Part shown: one piece after another, positions 27,692-35,990 of the stretch
Position numbering within the stretch: the stretch's first letter is position 1
Layout of the letters: each line of letters starts with the position of its first letter
NCBI RefSeq assembly: GCF_035989885.1
Contig: NZ_CP108518.1
Span: forward strand, 4,017,501-4,081,500
Length of the DNA stretch: 64,000 nucleotides
Direction of reading: 5' to 3'
Source: Streptomyces sp. NBC_01232
GTDB lineage: Bacteria > Actinomycetota > Actinomycetes > Streptomycetales > Streptomycetaceae
Notes under the pieces: model-generated
Database searches by the model: none
What the model was told of the DNA's origin: nothing
What the model saw: only the letters and a program-made list of their open reading frames with translations
Program-made: the position numbers and the translations under genes

Positions 27692-28960
27692 ATGACGGCG
27701 TGGCGTGTCAGGGACTACACCCAGGACGATCTCGAATCGGTGCTCCGAGTCGACGCCGAGAGCGGCACGACCGAAGAGCCACCGCTCTTTCCGCTCTCGG
27801 ACGCCGTGGCGGCCCTGCAGGCTCTCCACCCGGCGGTGGTGGCCACGGCGGACGACGTGGTGGTCGGTGCCGCGGTGAGCAGGGTGGAGGGTGAGCGGGC
27901 GTGGATCTTGCGCATCAGCATGGCGCCCGCCTGGCGGCACCAGGGGCTGGGCAGTGACCTGATCACGGCCTTGGAGCACCGGCTGTTCGCCGGTGGAGTC
28001 CGAACGGTGCACGCGGCCTTGCCCGACGGCGAGACCGGTGCCGCCGCCCTGTACAACTGCGGCTTCGGCGCCCGTCCGGGCCTGGTTTTTTTCGAGAAGC
28101 GCGGGCGGGTGACCCCGCAGGCGGTCAGCATGCTCGCGTCGCTGGGAGCGGAGCTGCCGCCCGGGGGACTGTGGCAGAAGGTCGCGGGCATGCAGCGGGA
28201 GAAGGAGCTCATCGAGCGGCGTCTGGTCCTGCCACTGGCCCATCCCGAAATGGCCGCCCAGCACGGGGTGGAGCTGCCGCGGGCGGTGATGCTGTTCGGG
28301 CCGCCCGGAACCGGCAAGAGCACGTTCGCGCACGCCATCGCCAGCCGCCTGCAATGGCCCTTCCTCGAACTGTTCCCCGCCCGGCTGGCCGCCGAGTACG
28401 GACTGGCGAGCGGGCTGAACCGGCGCTTCGACGAGATCGCCGGGCTCGACCACGTCCTGGTCTTCATCGACGAAGTCGAGGAGATCGCCGGGACCCGGAG
28501 CGGCGCGGACGCGACCGCGGTCGGCGTCGTCAACGAACTGCTCAAGGCGATCGTCCGGTTCCGGGGCCAGGACGGGCGGCTGCTCGTCTGCGCCACGAAC
28601 GACGTGACCACCCTCGACTCCGCGTTCTTGCGGCACGGTCGATTCGACTACGTCCTGCCGATCGGCCCCCCGGACCACCGCGCGAGGACTGCTCTGTGGG
28701 AGAGCTACCTGGCCCGGGCGGGCGCGGAGGCCGACAGCCCGGCGCTGGCGGACGCCAGCGAGGGGTTCACCCCCGCCGACATCGCCCATGTGGCGCGGAC
28801 CGTCTCCCAAGTCCAGTTCGAGCACACCTTCGACACCGGGACCCGGGCCCGCCCCACCACCGAGGACTACCTGCGCACGATCGCCGAGACCAGGCCCACG
28901 GTCAGCGCGGCCATGGCCCAGGAGTTCGCCCAGCAGACCGAGAAGTTCGCCCGCATCTAG
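27692..28960 (+). CDS. GNAT acetyltransferase / AAA+ ATPase fusion
   Basis: This 422-residue protein joins two enzymes. Residues 1-140 are a GNAT domain (WRVRDYTQDDL, acetyl-CoA loop WRHQGLGSDLITALE, ALYNCGFGARPG). Residues 165-400 are an AAA+ ATPase of the FtsH/Cdc48/katanin type, with Walker A GPPGTGKS (203-210), Walker B VFIDEVEE (257-264), sensor-1 ATND and the arginine-finger segment RHGRFD. The lid domain ends near residue 405. No transmembrane or protease domain is present. The role is unknown; the AAA part may remodel a partner that the GNAT part modifies. The ATG at 27692 has GGAG six bases upstream. Confidence 0.88.
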   Translation: MTAWRVRDYTQDDLESVLRVDAESGTTEEPPLFPLSDAVAALQALHPAVVATADDVVVGAAVSRVEGERAWILRISMAPAWRHQGLGSDLITALEHRLFAGGVRTVHAALPDGETGAAALYNCGFGARPGLVFFEKRGRVTPQAVSMLASLGAELPPGGLWQKVAGMQREKELIERRLVLPLAHPEMAAQHGVELPRAVMLFGPPGTGKSTFAHAIASRLQWPFLELFPARLAAEYGLASGLNRRFDEIAGLDHVLVFIDEVEEIAGTRSGADATAVGVVNELLKAIVRFRGQDGRLLVCATNDVTTLDSAFLRHGRFDYVLPIGPPDHRARTALWESYLARAGAEADSPALADASEGFTPADIAHVARTVSQVQFEHTFDTGTRARPTTEDYLRTIAETRPTVSAAMAQEFAQQTEKFARI

Positions 28961-28974
28961 GTGTGCTGCCCGGA

Positions 28975-29271
28975 TCAGGCCGGGCCCGTGGCCGTCTCCT
29001 CCTCCTCGGCCTCCTCCTCTGCCTCCATGTGCCGGATTCCCTCGTGGGTGAGGGTGACCATCGCCGGGGTGTTGCCGGGTTCCCAGTCGACGGTGATCAG
29101 TCCTTCGCCCGCCAGGTAGGTGCAGGCGGCGGCCAGGTCCTGTTCCGGTACGTGGAGGTCGCGCCGCAGCTGTGCTCCGGTGATGCCGAGGAGGCGGTTG
29201 CCCTCGACGGCTTCGTACAGGACCCGGAGCACCTGGTCGCGGTAGGTCTTGCGTTCGCGCAGTGTGGCCAT
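28975..29271 (-). CDS. Small winged-helix-like protein
   Basis: This 98-residue protein is predicted to fold as a winged helix: RDQVLRVLYEAVEGNRLLGI, then TGAQLRRDLHVPEQDLAAAC, and a wing-like LITVDWEPGNTPAMVTLTHE. The C-terminus is very acidic (EAEEEAEEEETATGPA). The start at 29271 is supported by AAAGGA about nine bases upstream. It is convergent with the GNAT-AAA+ gene, ending 14 bp from its stop. It may be a small DNA-binding regulator, but no target can be named. Confidence 0.75.
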   Translation of the reverse strand: MATLRERKTYRDQVLRVLYEAVEGNRLLGITGAQLRRDLHVPEQDLAAACTYLAGEGLITVDWEPGNTPAMVTLTHEGIRHMEAEEEAEEEETATGPA

Positions 29272-29333
29272 GACCGCGTCCTTTCGTGTGGGGGGTGGGG
29301 TGGGCTCCGGGGCCGGTCGGGGGCGGGGGCTTG

Positions 29334-29600
29334 TCAGATCTCGTCGGAGTGTGCGCCGGCGCCGGCGGGGGTCCTGCTGGCGGCCAGCCATGAGCGGGCG
29401 GGGCCGGAGGGTGTCGCCGTGTCCACGGTGAGGTGGAGGCGGGTGTTGCCGTCGAGGGCGGGGTAGCTGCGCTGTTCCGCGCCGGCGAAACAGCGGCGGA
29501 GCGCCTCCGCGACCGCTCGGGCGGCTTCCGGAGTGTGCGCGATGATCCGGACCTCGGCGTGCCCGAGCGAGGGCAGTGTCTGGGTCTCGATGTACTTCAC
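29334..29600 (-). CDS. Small conserved-type protein of unknown function
   Basis: I do not recognise this 88-residue protein. Its first half is helical-strand alternating (EVRIIAHTPEAARAVAEALR), followed by a predicted beta region (YPALDGNTRLHLTVDTA) that recalls small ferredoxin-like folds. The GTG at 29600 is preferred because AAGGGAA lies nine bases upstream; the longer frame before it is Pro-rich and non-coding in look. It lies 62 bp upstream of the small winged-helix gene on the same strand. Confidence 0.65.
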   Translation of the reverse strand: MKYIETQTLPSLGHAEVRIIAHTPEAARAVAEALRRCFAGAEQRSYPALDGNTRLHLTVDTATPSGPARSWLAASRTPAGAGAHSDEI

Positions 29601-29697
29601 GTAGGCGTGTTCCCTTTCGGAGTGGGGTGAGGAGGCCGGCGGAGCGGGGCGCCGAGGCGCCCCGACCGCTGCCCCCGGTCGGAGGAAGGTCTGTTCC

Positions 29698-29886
29698 TCA
29701 CCGGTCGGCACCCGTGTGGTGGGCTCGACGACCGGTGTCGTCCGGCAGGCCCGGAGGCCTCGGCAGGGGGTCGCTGAAGCGGTAGGCCTCGATCCGCGCG
29801 TCGTGCTGGGCGTTCAGCAGGTGGATCCAGCGCATTCCGATGCCGATCATGAGGATGATCACCGCGATGAGGACGACGGTCTCCAC
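29698..29886 (-). CDS. Small single-pass membrane protein
   Basis: This 62-residue protein is short and has one N-terminal membrane helix (VETVVLIAVIILMIGIG), then a hydrophilic C-terminal part with RWIHLLNAQHDARIEAYRF. The GTG at 29886 has GGAGG eight bases upstream and starts five bases after the stop of the DUF5994-like gene, so both are translated from one message. Function unknown. Confidence 0.7.
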   Translation of the reverse strand: METVVLIAVIILMIGIGMRWIHLLNAQHDARIEAYRFSDPLPRPPGLPDDTGRRAHHTGADR

Positions 29887-29891
29887 GGAGC

Positions 29892-30464
29892 TCACCTCCA
29901 GCCGTTTCCGGACAGCGGCAGGGCGCTTCGGCCCATCGGCTCCCCGAAGGGGGACATGCAGGCCCCGCCCTCGCCCTCCCAAATGTCTTCCCGGCGGCGG
30001 GCGTCGCGGATACCGCGCCCGATGACGATTTCGTTGGCCATCAGGACGTCGGCGGCCAGGACACTGCCCGGGATCGCGGCGGCGGCCATCAGCCGGGCCG
30101 CGGCCGCGGGCTCGGACTCGGGAGGGATCACCAAGAGGTCCCAGCGGCCGACGGTGTAGGAGAGCAGGATCAGCTTGTCGGGGTCCTGTTCGGTGAACCA
30201 GCCCACGTGCAGCACGTGCCCGGCCACGGCAACCGTGCGCGGGACGACCGGCCAGCGGCTGGGGTTCACGCTGACGCGGGTGATGCGCCCCCAGGTCTCG
30301 TCCAGAGCGGCGGCGAGAGCGGGGAGCTCGGCTTCGAGGTCACGTGAGTACGGCCACCAGGCACCGTCCAGCTGACCTGCGAGGGTGGTCTTCGGCGTAA
30401 GGGACAGGCGGGCCGGGCGCAGGACAACAGCCGGCTGCGCAGCGCGGTCGAGGGTCGTGGTCAT
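29892..30464 (-). CDS. DUF5994-like protein, copy 1
   Basis: This 190-residue cytoplasmic protein contains the segment LDGAWWPYSRDLEAELPALA, shared with the divergent gene at 30782 (LDGAWWPRSRNVTIELPALI). Both continue with GRITRVSVNPSRW / GPITRVGLDASAW and a region rich in short strands (KLILLSYTVGRWDLLVIPP). That is typical of the DUF5994 family found in Streptomyces. Function is unknown. The C-terminus adds about 45 extra residues ending in GNGWR. It probably heads a small operon that continues into the 62-residue membrane protein and on to 28975. Confidence 0.78.
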   Translation of the reverse strand: MTTTLDRAAQPAVVLRPARLSLTPKTTLAGQLDGAWWPYSRDLEAELPALAAALDETWGRITRVSVNPSRWPVVPRTVAVAGHVLHVGWFTEQDPDKLILLSYTVGRWDLLVIPPESEPAAAARLMAAAAIPGSVLAADVLMANEIVIGRGIRDARRREDIWEGEGGACMSPFGEPMGRSALPLSGNGWR

Positions 30465-30781
30465 GTCGCGGACCCGTCCCCGGACCGTTCGTGAACGGCC
30501 CGGTGCAGTGATCGCCGGAAACGACGTCCGCGTGGGAGCGGGTGTGCGAAATACTCCCGGTCCCTTCACCGTACTCCGGTTCGCGATCCAGGAAGCCGCT
30601 TCTGACCAGGTATTTTCCGGTTCAGTCGGCGGGAGCGGCGCAGTCGGTTCCCCTCGCCGCACCGTGAGGGTGGGCGGAGTACCGTGAAACGACGGAGACC
30701 TTCCCCAGCTCAACAGCCTTTCCGACGCCCCTGCCGGCCGTCGAACGGGGGCCGCCGCACCGCGAGACAGGCGGAATCACC
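30465..30781. promoter_or_regulatory. Divergent promoter region of the DUF5994-like pair
   Basis: This 317-bp region lies between two divergent paralogues and should hold both promoters. It contains AT-richer patches at 30545-30560 and 30605-30620. No clear operator palindrome was seen. Confidence 0.5.
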
Positions 30782-31279
30782 ATGGCCGCATCCGACAACC
30801 CCGACCCTTTGAAGCTCCTCCCGGACGCGATCCACCAAGCGGTCAAGCCGGGCGCCGCCCTGCTCCGGCTGGAAACCACGCAGTCCCGCCAAGGGCTCCT
30901 GGACGGCGCCTGGTGGCCTCGCTCCAGGAACGTCACGATCGAGCTGCCCGCACTGATCACGGCACTGACCGCGCACCTCGGGCCCATCACGCGGGTTGGC
31001 CTGGACGCCTCCGCCTGGGGGGACGTCCCGACCCGCCTGGTCATCGACGGCCAGGTCGTGCACCTCGACGCCGACCCCGTCGGCGACGACACCGTCCTCG
31101 TCACTCGCGGCCACAACGACCACTTCGCCCTGCTGGTGGTCCCCCCGGACACCACCGCCGACGCCGCCCGCGAAGCGATGGCCCGCGCCGTCCGCGCCGA
31201 CAACATCACGCAGGCCACTCAGATCCTCATCGCCACCACAGCCGAACCTGAGGACGGCGCCGCCGAGGCGGCGGGCTGA
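30782..31279 (+). CDS. DUF5994-like protein, copy 2
   Basis: This 165-residue protein is a divergent paralogue of the preceding gene. The common core is LDGAWWPRSRNVTIELPALI, then GPITRVGLDASAWGDVPTRL, VVHLDADPVGDD and FALLVVPPDTTADAAREAM. The N-terminus (MAASDNPDPLKLLPDAIHQA) and the acidic C-terminus differ. Ribosome binding site GGCGGAA lies just before the ATG. The role is unknown; the two copies facing apart suggest a shared regulatory input. Confidence 0.8.
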   Translation: MAASDNPDPLKLLPDAIHQAVKPGAALLRLETTQSRQGLLDGAWWPRSRNVTIELPALITALTAHLGPITRVGLDASAWGDVPTRLVIDGQVVHLDADPVGDDTVLVTRGHNDHFALLVVPPDTTADAAREAMARAVRADNITQATQILIATTAEPEDGAAEAAG

Positions 31280-31312
31280 CCCCGAGTCCCGAGTGGCCGA
31301 GCGGTGCGCCGG

Positions 31313-31513
31313 TCAGAGCCCCTCGTCGTGCAGGTCCTCTTCGCGCAGCAGGTCGTCCTCGCGGCGGCGCGAGGTCTCCTTCTGGCCGGGCTTGTGTCCC
31401 TTCTGGCGGGACGACTTGCCGGGCTGGGGGTGCGCAGGGTCTCCGGGGCGATGGTGTTCCTGCGCCTCGCGTCCCTTGCCCGGTTCCTGGCGCTTGTCCT
31501 GCCTACCGTCCAT
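31313..31513 (-). CDS. Small hydrophilic, highly charged protein
   Basis: This 66-residue protein is almost free of hydrophobic residues and rich in Arg, Lys, Glu, Gln, Pro and Gly (DGRQDKRQEPGKGREAQEHH, RRREDDLLREEDLHDEG). It is probably intrinsically disordered, like stress-linked hydrophilins. The ATG at 31513 has AGGAGT seven bases upstream, which argues that it is real. It is convergent with the DUF5994-like gene. Confidence 0.68.
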   Translation of the reverse strand: MDGRQDKRQEPGKGREAQEHHRPGDPAHPQPGKSSRQKGHKPGQKETSRRREDDLLREEDLHDEGL

Positions 31514-31667
31514 GACGGCGACTCCTGTCGATGCGTGGGGTACGGATTCCTCTCCGACCACGCTGACACGCACCGCGACGGCCCGCATCATGTCGACCGC
31601 GAAGCGAGGCACACGGATGACGCCCCTCCCGGTGTGTCAGCGCCGGGGACGGGGACGGGGACGGGAG

Positions 31668-31917
31668 ATGCTGCACAGCCGGCACCTCGACAAGGGCACC
31701 ACATGGCGACGGAATGACCTGACGGACATGGTCACCCGTCCTGCGCGGCCGGGTACGCGGACTTCGTCGTCTGCGAGAAGCACACGCGCGATCCGCTGCA
31801 GCACGGCCTGAAGCGCCTGGGTCGCTCGGACAGGTCTACCGCCAACTCACGTACGCCGTAGCGGCCATAGAGGAGGCACTGGAAGCATCTCCCGTCCCCG
31901 TCAAGCCCGCGCAGTAG
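31668..31917 (+). pseudogene. Frameshifted gene remnant
   Basis: Three reading frames join to give one sensible protein tail: MLHSRHLDKGTTWRRNDLTD in one frame, then CAAGYADFVVCEKHTRDPLQ / HGLKRLG in the second, then QVYRQLTYAVAAIEEALEAS up to a stop at 31915 in the third. This needs at least two frameshifts within about 200 bases, and no single frame covers it. It looks like the C-terminal part of a larger gene that was lost. I do not recognise the family. Confidence 0.6.
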
Positions 31918-31983
31918 CCCTGAATGGCGCTCCGTCCCGCAGCGTCCGCTCACGCATCGCTCACACACGGGGCCGGAAACGAC

Positions 31984-32021
31984 TGAGCGCCCCATCCGGC
32001 CGAAACCAGAAGGGGCGCTCA
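31984..32021 (-). terminator. Terminator after tRNA-Lys
   Basis: TGAGCGCCCC and GGGGCGCTCA form a perfect 10-bp stem with an 18-base loop, downstream of the minus-strand tRNA-Lys gene. Confidence 0.75.
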
Positions 32022-32058
32022 GGGCCAGGTCGGAGGGAGTTCCCCCGCCTCGGAGCGG

Positions 32059-32131
32059 TAGGCCATGTCGGACTCGAACCGACAACCAACGGATTAAAAG
32101 TCCGCTGCTCTGCCAATTGAGCTAATGGCCC
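32059..32131 (-). tRNA. tRNA-Lys (TTT)
   Basis: A 73-base cloverleaf with acceptor stem GGGCCAT, anticodon loop CTTTTAA (anticodon TTT) and T arm GTCGGTTCGAGTCCGAC. CCA is not encoded. Confidence 0.95.
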
Positions 32132-32285
32132 TCCAGGTGCTCACCCCAGAGCATAGCCGGACCGCGCCGGTCAGCCGATCGGGTATCCGCCGACCGGCCT
32201 GTCGCCGTCGGTGCGGTGGGTCCTCCCGGGGGTCTGGGGGCCCGGTCCGAGGGGGTGTTACGCACCATCAGCTTTCGGATACGAG

Positions 32286-32323
32286 GAAGGGCCCGTCCGC
32301 ACCTGGGTGCGTACGGGCCCTTC
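32286..32323 (-). terminator. Terminator downstream of the DEAD-box helicase
   Basis: GAAGGGCCCGT and ACGGGCCCTTC form a perfect 11-bp stem just after the stop codon of the minus-strand helicase gene. Confidence 0.85.
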
Positions 32324-32346
32324 TCAGGGGTTCAGCTCAGCTGCGA

Positions 32347-34704
32347 TCAGCCGTTGCGCTTCCAGCGCGGCTTGTCGTCCCGGCGGCCGCCGAAGCCGCC
32401 GGTGGAACCGGAGCCGGAGCCGGACGGACGGTGGTCGTCACGGCGGCCGTACGGGCGGTCACCGCCACCGGAGCGGAAGCCACCGGAGGGACGGTCGTCA
32501 CGACGGAAGCCACCACCGGACGGACGGTCGCCACCGGAGCGGAAGCCACCGGAGGGACGGTCGTCACGGTTGAAGGTGCCCGACGAGCGGTCGTCACGGT
32601 TGAAGCCGCCGGAGGGACGGTCGTCGCGGCGGAAGCCACCACGGTCGCCACCACGGTCATCGCGGTTGAAGCCACCCGAGGGACGGTCGTCACGACGGAA
32701 GCCACCACCGGACGGACGGTCGCCACCGGAGCGGAAGCCACCCGACGGACGGTCGTCGCGGCGGAAGCCACCACGGTCGCCACCACGGTCGTCACGGTTG
32801 AAGCCACCCGAGGGACGGTCGTCACGACGGAAGCCACCACCGGACGGACGGTCGCCACCGGAGCGGAAGCCACCCGACGGACGGTCGTCGCGGCGGAAGC
32901 CACCACGGTCGCCACCACGGTCGTCACGGTTGAAGCCACCCGAGGGACGGCCACCGCGGTCGCCGCCGCGGTCGTCACGGCGGAAGCCGCCGCGGTCGCC
33001 ACCACGGTCGCCGCCGCGGTTGTCGCGACGCTCGAAGTTGCCACGGTCGTCGCGCTGGGCGCGCTGCTCCTCGCGGCGCTCCTGCGCGGCCAGCTCGGCG
33101 GCAGCGGCGGCGGCAGCAGCCGCGACCTCGGCCTCGGCGGCCTCGGCCACCTCGGCGACAGCGGCCTCCGGGTCCTCGCCGCGCTCACGGGCGGAGCGGG
33201 CGACCAGGCGGTCGGCCTCCTCGCGGAGCTCGACGGCACGGCGCGACAGACGCTCGAGCTGCTTGGTCAGCTCGGCGACCTCACGCTCGGCCTGCTTGGC
33301 GGCGTTGTTCGCGGAGTCGGCCTGGACCTCGGTCAGCGAACGGGCACCGGTGATCTCGGCGACCTCCGGCTCGAAGGCGCCGGCGCCCTGGACGATGTGA
33401 CGCGAGGCGTCGACGCCCGCGTCCTCCATCAGACGGAAGATCTGGCGGCGCTGGTGCGGCAGGGCGAGGGAGACCACGACACCCGACTTGCCGGCACGGG
33501 CGGTACGGCCCGAGCGGTGCAGGTAGTCCTTGTGGTCGCCGGCCGGGTCCACGTTCAGGACCAGGTCGATGCCGTCGACGTGGATGCCGCGGGCGGCGAC
33601 GTCGGTGGCGACGAGCGCGTTGACGTAGCCGTCCTTGAAGTCGGCGAGGACGCGGGTACGGGCACCCTGCGTCATGCCGCCGTGCAGCGCGTCGGCCTTC
33701 ACGCCGGCCTCGACGAGCTGCTCGGCGATGCGGTCGGCGCCCAGCTGGGTGCGGACGAAGATGATGGTGCGGCCCTTGCGGGCGGCGATGGCGGCCGTGA
33801 CCGGCGCCTTGTCCTTCGGCTTCACGACGAGGACGTGGTGCGTCATGGTCGTGACGTTGCCCTGCGCGCTGTCGACCTCGTGCGTGACGGGGTTGGACAG
33901 GTAGCGCTTGACCAGGGTGCCGATCTCGTTCTCCATGGTGGCGGAGAAGAGCATGCGCTGGCCGCCGCCGGGGATCTGGTCGAGCAGCTCGGTGACCTCG
34001 GGCAGGAAGCCAAGGTCGGCCATCTGGTCGGCCTCGTCGAGAACCGCGATCTTCACGTTCTCCAGCGAGCAGGCGCCACGGTTGATGATGTCGCGCAGAC
34101 GGCCGGGGGTGGCGACGAGGACGTCGACACCGCGCTCCAGGGCGTAGATCTGGTTGCTCATGGAGGTACCGCCGCAGACGACCTTCATCTTCAGGCCGAG
34201 CACGTCGCCGTAGGGCTGGAGCGCGTCCGCGACCTGCATCGCGAGCTCACGGGTCGGCGTGAGGATGATGGCGCGGGGCTTCTTCTTGTCCGTGTGACCG
34301 CCGGCCAGCGAGGCCAGGGTCGGCAGACCGAAGGAGAGGGTCTTGCCGGAGCCGGTGCGGCCGCGGCCCAGGATGTCCTTGCCGGCCAGGGCGTCCGGGA
34401 TGGTCGCGGCCTGGATCGGGAAGGGGGCGGTGACGCCGTTCTGCGCGAGCTTGCGCACGATGCCCTCGGGGAGACCGAGGTCGCCGAAGGTGATCGAGGG
34501 CTCGGCGTCGTCGTCGGCGTCGTCGAAGTCGGTGGTCGAGTCCTCGAAGGACCCGTCGGTGTTCACGTCGGCCTCAAGAGCCTCGATGATCTCGTCCGCC
34601 TCAGCGGCCTCGATCGCCTCAGTGACCACAAGGGCCTCGGCGTCGATGATCTCGTTGGAGTCGTTCTCGGGCATGACGGAACGGTCAGAGCTGGAAATGG
34701 ACAT
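32347..34704 (-). CDS. DEAD-box ATP-dependent RNA helicase with repetitive Arg/Gly tail
   Basis: The protein has 785 residues. An acidic N-terminal extension (about 1-70) precedes the helicase core. Motifs in order are Q-motif PFPIQAA, Walker A GRTGSGKT, PTRELA, VLDEADQM (DEAD), FSATM, ARGIHVDGIDLVLNVD and HRSGRTARAGKSG. After residue about 545 the tail is Arg/Asp/Gly/Ser-rich (RDDRPSGGF, GGDRGGF repeats), a region that often binds RNA and forms condensates. It is likely a cold-shock or ribosome-assembly helicase. The tail contains a perfect 132-bp tandem duplication. Length and ATG at 34704 match the family. Confidence 0.94.
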   Translation of the reverse strand: MSISSSDRSVMPENDSNEIIDAEALVVTEAIEAAEADEIIEALEADVNTDGSFEDSTTDFDDADDDAEPSITFGDLGLPEGIVRKLAQNGVTAPFPIQAATIPDALAGKDILGRGRTGSGKTLSFGLPTLASLAGGHTDKKKPRAIILTPTRELAMQVADALQPYGDVLGLKMKVVCGGTSMSNQIYALERGVDVLVATPGRLRDIINRGACSLENVKIAVLDEADQMADLGFLPEVTELLDQIPGGGQRMLFSATMENEIGTLVKRYLSNPVTHEVDSAQGNVTTMTHHVLVVKPKDKAPVTAAIAARKGRTIIFVRTQLGADRIAEQLVEAGVKADALHGGMTQGARTRVLADFKDGYVNALVATDVAARGIHVDGIDLVLNVDPAGDHKDYLHRSGRTARAGKSGVVVSLALPHQRRQIFRLMEDAGVDASRHIVQGAGAFEPEVAEITGARSLTEVQADSANNAAKQAEREVAELTKQLERLSRRAVELREEADRLVARSARERGEDPEAAVAEVAEAAEAEVAAAAAAAAAELAAQERREEQRAQRDDRGNFERRDNRGGDRGGDRGGFRRDDRGGDRGGRPSGGFNRDDRGGDRGGFRRDDRPSGGFRSGGDRPSGGGFRRDDRPSGGFNRDDRGGDRGGFRRDDRPSGGFRSGGDRPSGGGFRRDDRPSGGFNRDDRGGDRGGFRRDDRPSGGFNRDDRSSGTFNRDDRPSGGFRSGGDRPSGGGFRRDDRPSGGFRSGGGDRPYGRRDDHRPSGSGSGSTGGFGGRRDDKPRWKRNG
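32665..32928 (-). repeat. 132-bp perfect tandem duplication in the helicase tail
   Basis: Two adjacent 132-bp units (32665-32796 and 32797-32928) appear identical, and a partial third copy begins at 32929. Each encodes 44 residues of the Arg/Gly/Ser tail. Further diverged copies surround them. Confidence 0.9.
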
Positions 34705-34982
34705 GCGAAATGCGAAACCTTCCGGAGTCTCGGCACGCGCCCAAACTCCGTGAATCGCAAATCGACCGCCTCAATGCGGTCAGCCACGGCTAGGGAGAGT
34801 ACGCGCCACACGGCGCTCTTCGGATTCGGCGCCGGGCAATGGGATCAAACGATCTATAACCATACGCACCCTCCCCGGGGTCTGGCAAGTCAGTCCAGCA
34901 GAAACGTCCCTGACCTGCACAAACACCCTCGGGGCAGTCACCGGACCCGGCCCCGACGCAGCCGGCCGGACGCCCGCCCGGC

Positions 34983-35516
34983 CTAGAGTTCGGGCACCGG
35001 CGCGATGGTCGGCTCGGGCTGCGGGGTCGACGGCTGCGACGTGGGTTCCGTCACAGGCGGAGTCGTGGCGGGCGGCTGCGGAGTCGGGCTCGCCGACTGC
35101 TGTCCGCCGGCCGCACCGCCCGGGCCGCCGGCTCCTCCCGAACCGCCCGTGGTGGGTTCCTGCGGGCCCTGCCCGCCCGCCCCGCCGCCCGGTCCCGCCG
35201 ACGGCGCGGGCACCCCCGGCTGACCGCTCGGCGCGCCCGCGCTCGGCGAGGCGCCGGTCGCGCCGGAGGCCTTGCCGTCCTCCTTGGGCCTGCCGTCCTG
35301 GCTCCCCGGACCGCCCTTGGCACCGCGCCCATTGCCGTGGACGCCGGAGCCGCGCCCCGTGACGGTCCCCGCACCCGCCTCGGCGCCGCTGCGGTGGTCC
35401 CCCGGGGCGGAGGGCCCGGGCTTCGCCGCGTCCTGGCCGATGCTCATGCAGCCGGCCGTCGCCGCGACCGCGAGCGCGGTGACGGCCAGTCGGAGGGAAG
35501 CGGACAACTGGCGCAC
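34983..35516 (-). CDS. Gly/Pro/Ser-rich lipoprotein
   Basis: This 177-residue lipoprotein has a signal peptide with the lipobox ATAGC at about residue 19-23 (LRLAVTALAVAATAGC). The mature part is unstructured, rich in Gly, Ser and Pro (GGAGGQGPQEPTTGG) and ends in a Thr/Pro-rich segment. It is presumably anchored on the outer face of the membrane. Ribosome binding site GGAGG lies seven bases before the GTG. Function unknown. It follows the crcB genes on the same strand after 99 bp. Confidence 0.8.
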   Translation of the reverse strand: MRQLSASLRLAVTALAVAATAGCMSIGQDAAKPGPSAPGDHRSGAEAGAGTVTGRGSGVHGNGRGAKGGPGSQDGRPKEDGKASGATGASPSAGAPSGQPGVPAPSAGPGGGAGGQGPQEPTTGGSGGAGGPGGAAGGQQSASPTPQPPATTPPVTEPTSQPSTPQPEPTIAPVPEL

Positions 35517-35615
35517 GGGGGCACCTCCGGAGCCTGAAAGTGAACTTTCCGCATGAGCGGGTCAATGTGCCCAACTCCCTTCGGCCCGTGAGGGACACGC
35601 CCTCGGCCGAACACC

Positions 35616-35990
35616 TCAGGCGAAGAGCTGCCGCGCCACCTGCGCGCCGAGCCGTACGGCGCCCAGCCCGACCAGCACGGACGCCACCACGTTCGCCGCC
35701 GCCAGGAACCCGTGTCCGCGTTCGGCAAGCCGCAGCGTCTCGTACGAGAACGTCGAATACGTGCTCAGCGCCCCGCACAGCCCGGTCCCCAGCAGCAACT
35801 GCAGCTGCGAGGAGGCTGCTCCGGCCAGCGCCGCCCCGGCCAGCACCCCGAGCACCAGGCACGCGCTCGCGTTGACGACGAAGGTGCCCCAGGGGAACGC
35901 GGAATCGTGCCGCGCCTGCACCCCACGGTCCATCAGGTAGCGCAGCGGCGCGCCGAGCGCCGCGCCCGCCACCACGAGCAGCCAGTTCAC
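35616..35990 (-). CDS. crcB: CrcB/FluC fluoride channel, second subunit
   Basis: This 124-residue four-helix membrane protein belongs to the CrcB/FluC family, which exports fluoride as a dual-topology dimer. It has the conserved [29 protein letters not shown] and the signature [19 protein letters not shown] (the TFSxF/T-type segment). The GTG at 35990 overlaps the stop codon of the first crcB gene by four bases, so the two subunits are coupled. Together with the first copy it can form the heterodimer seen in actinobacteria. Confidence 0.93.
   Translation of the reverse strand: MNWLLVVAGAALGAPLRYLMDRGVQARHDSAFPWGTFVVNASACLVLGVLAGAALAGAASSQLQLLLGTGLCGALSTYSTFSYETLRLAERGHGFLAAANVVASVLVGLGAVRLGAQVARQLFA

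Noticed and set aside
32125..34986. Very long open frame on the plus strand opposite the DEAD-box helicase
   Set aside because: It is low in sequence complexity (repeated Thr/Val/Ala), has no domain, and mirrors the codon bias of the well-supported helicase gene on the other strand.
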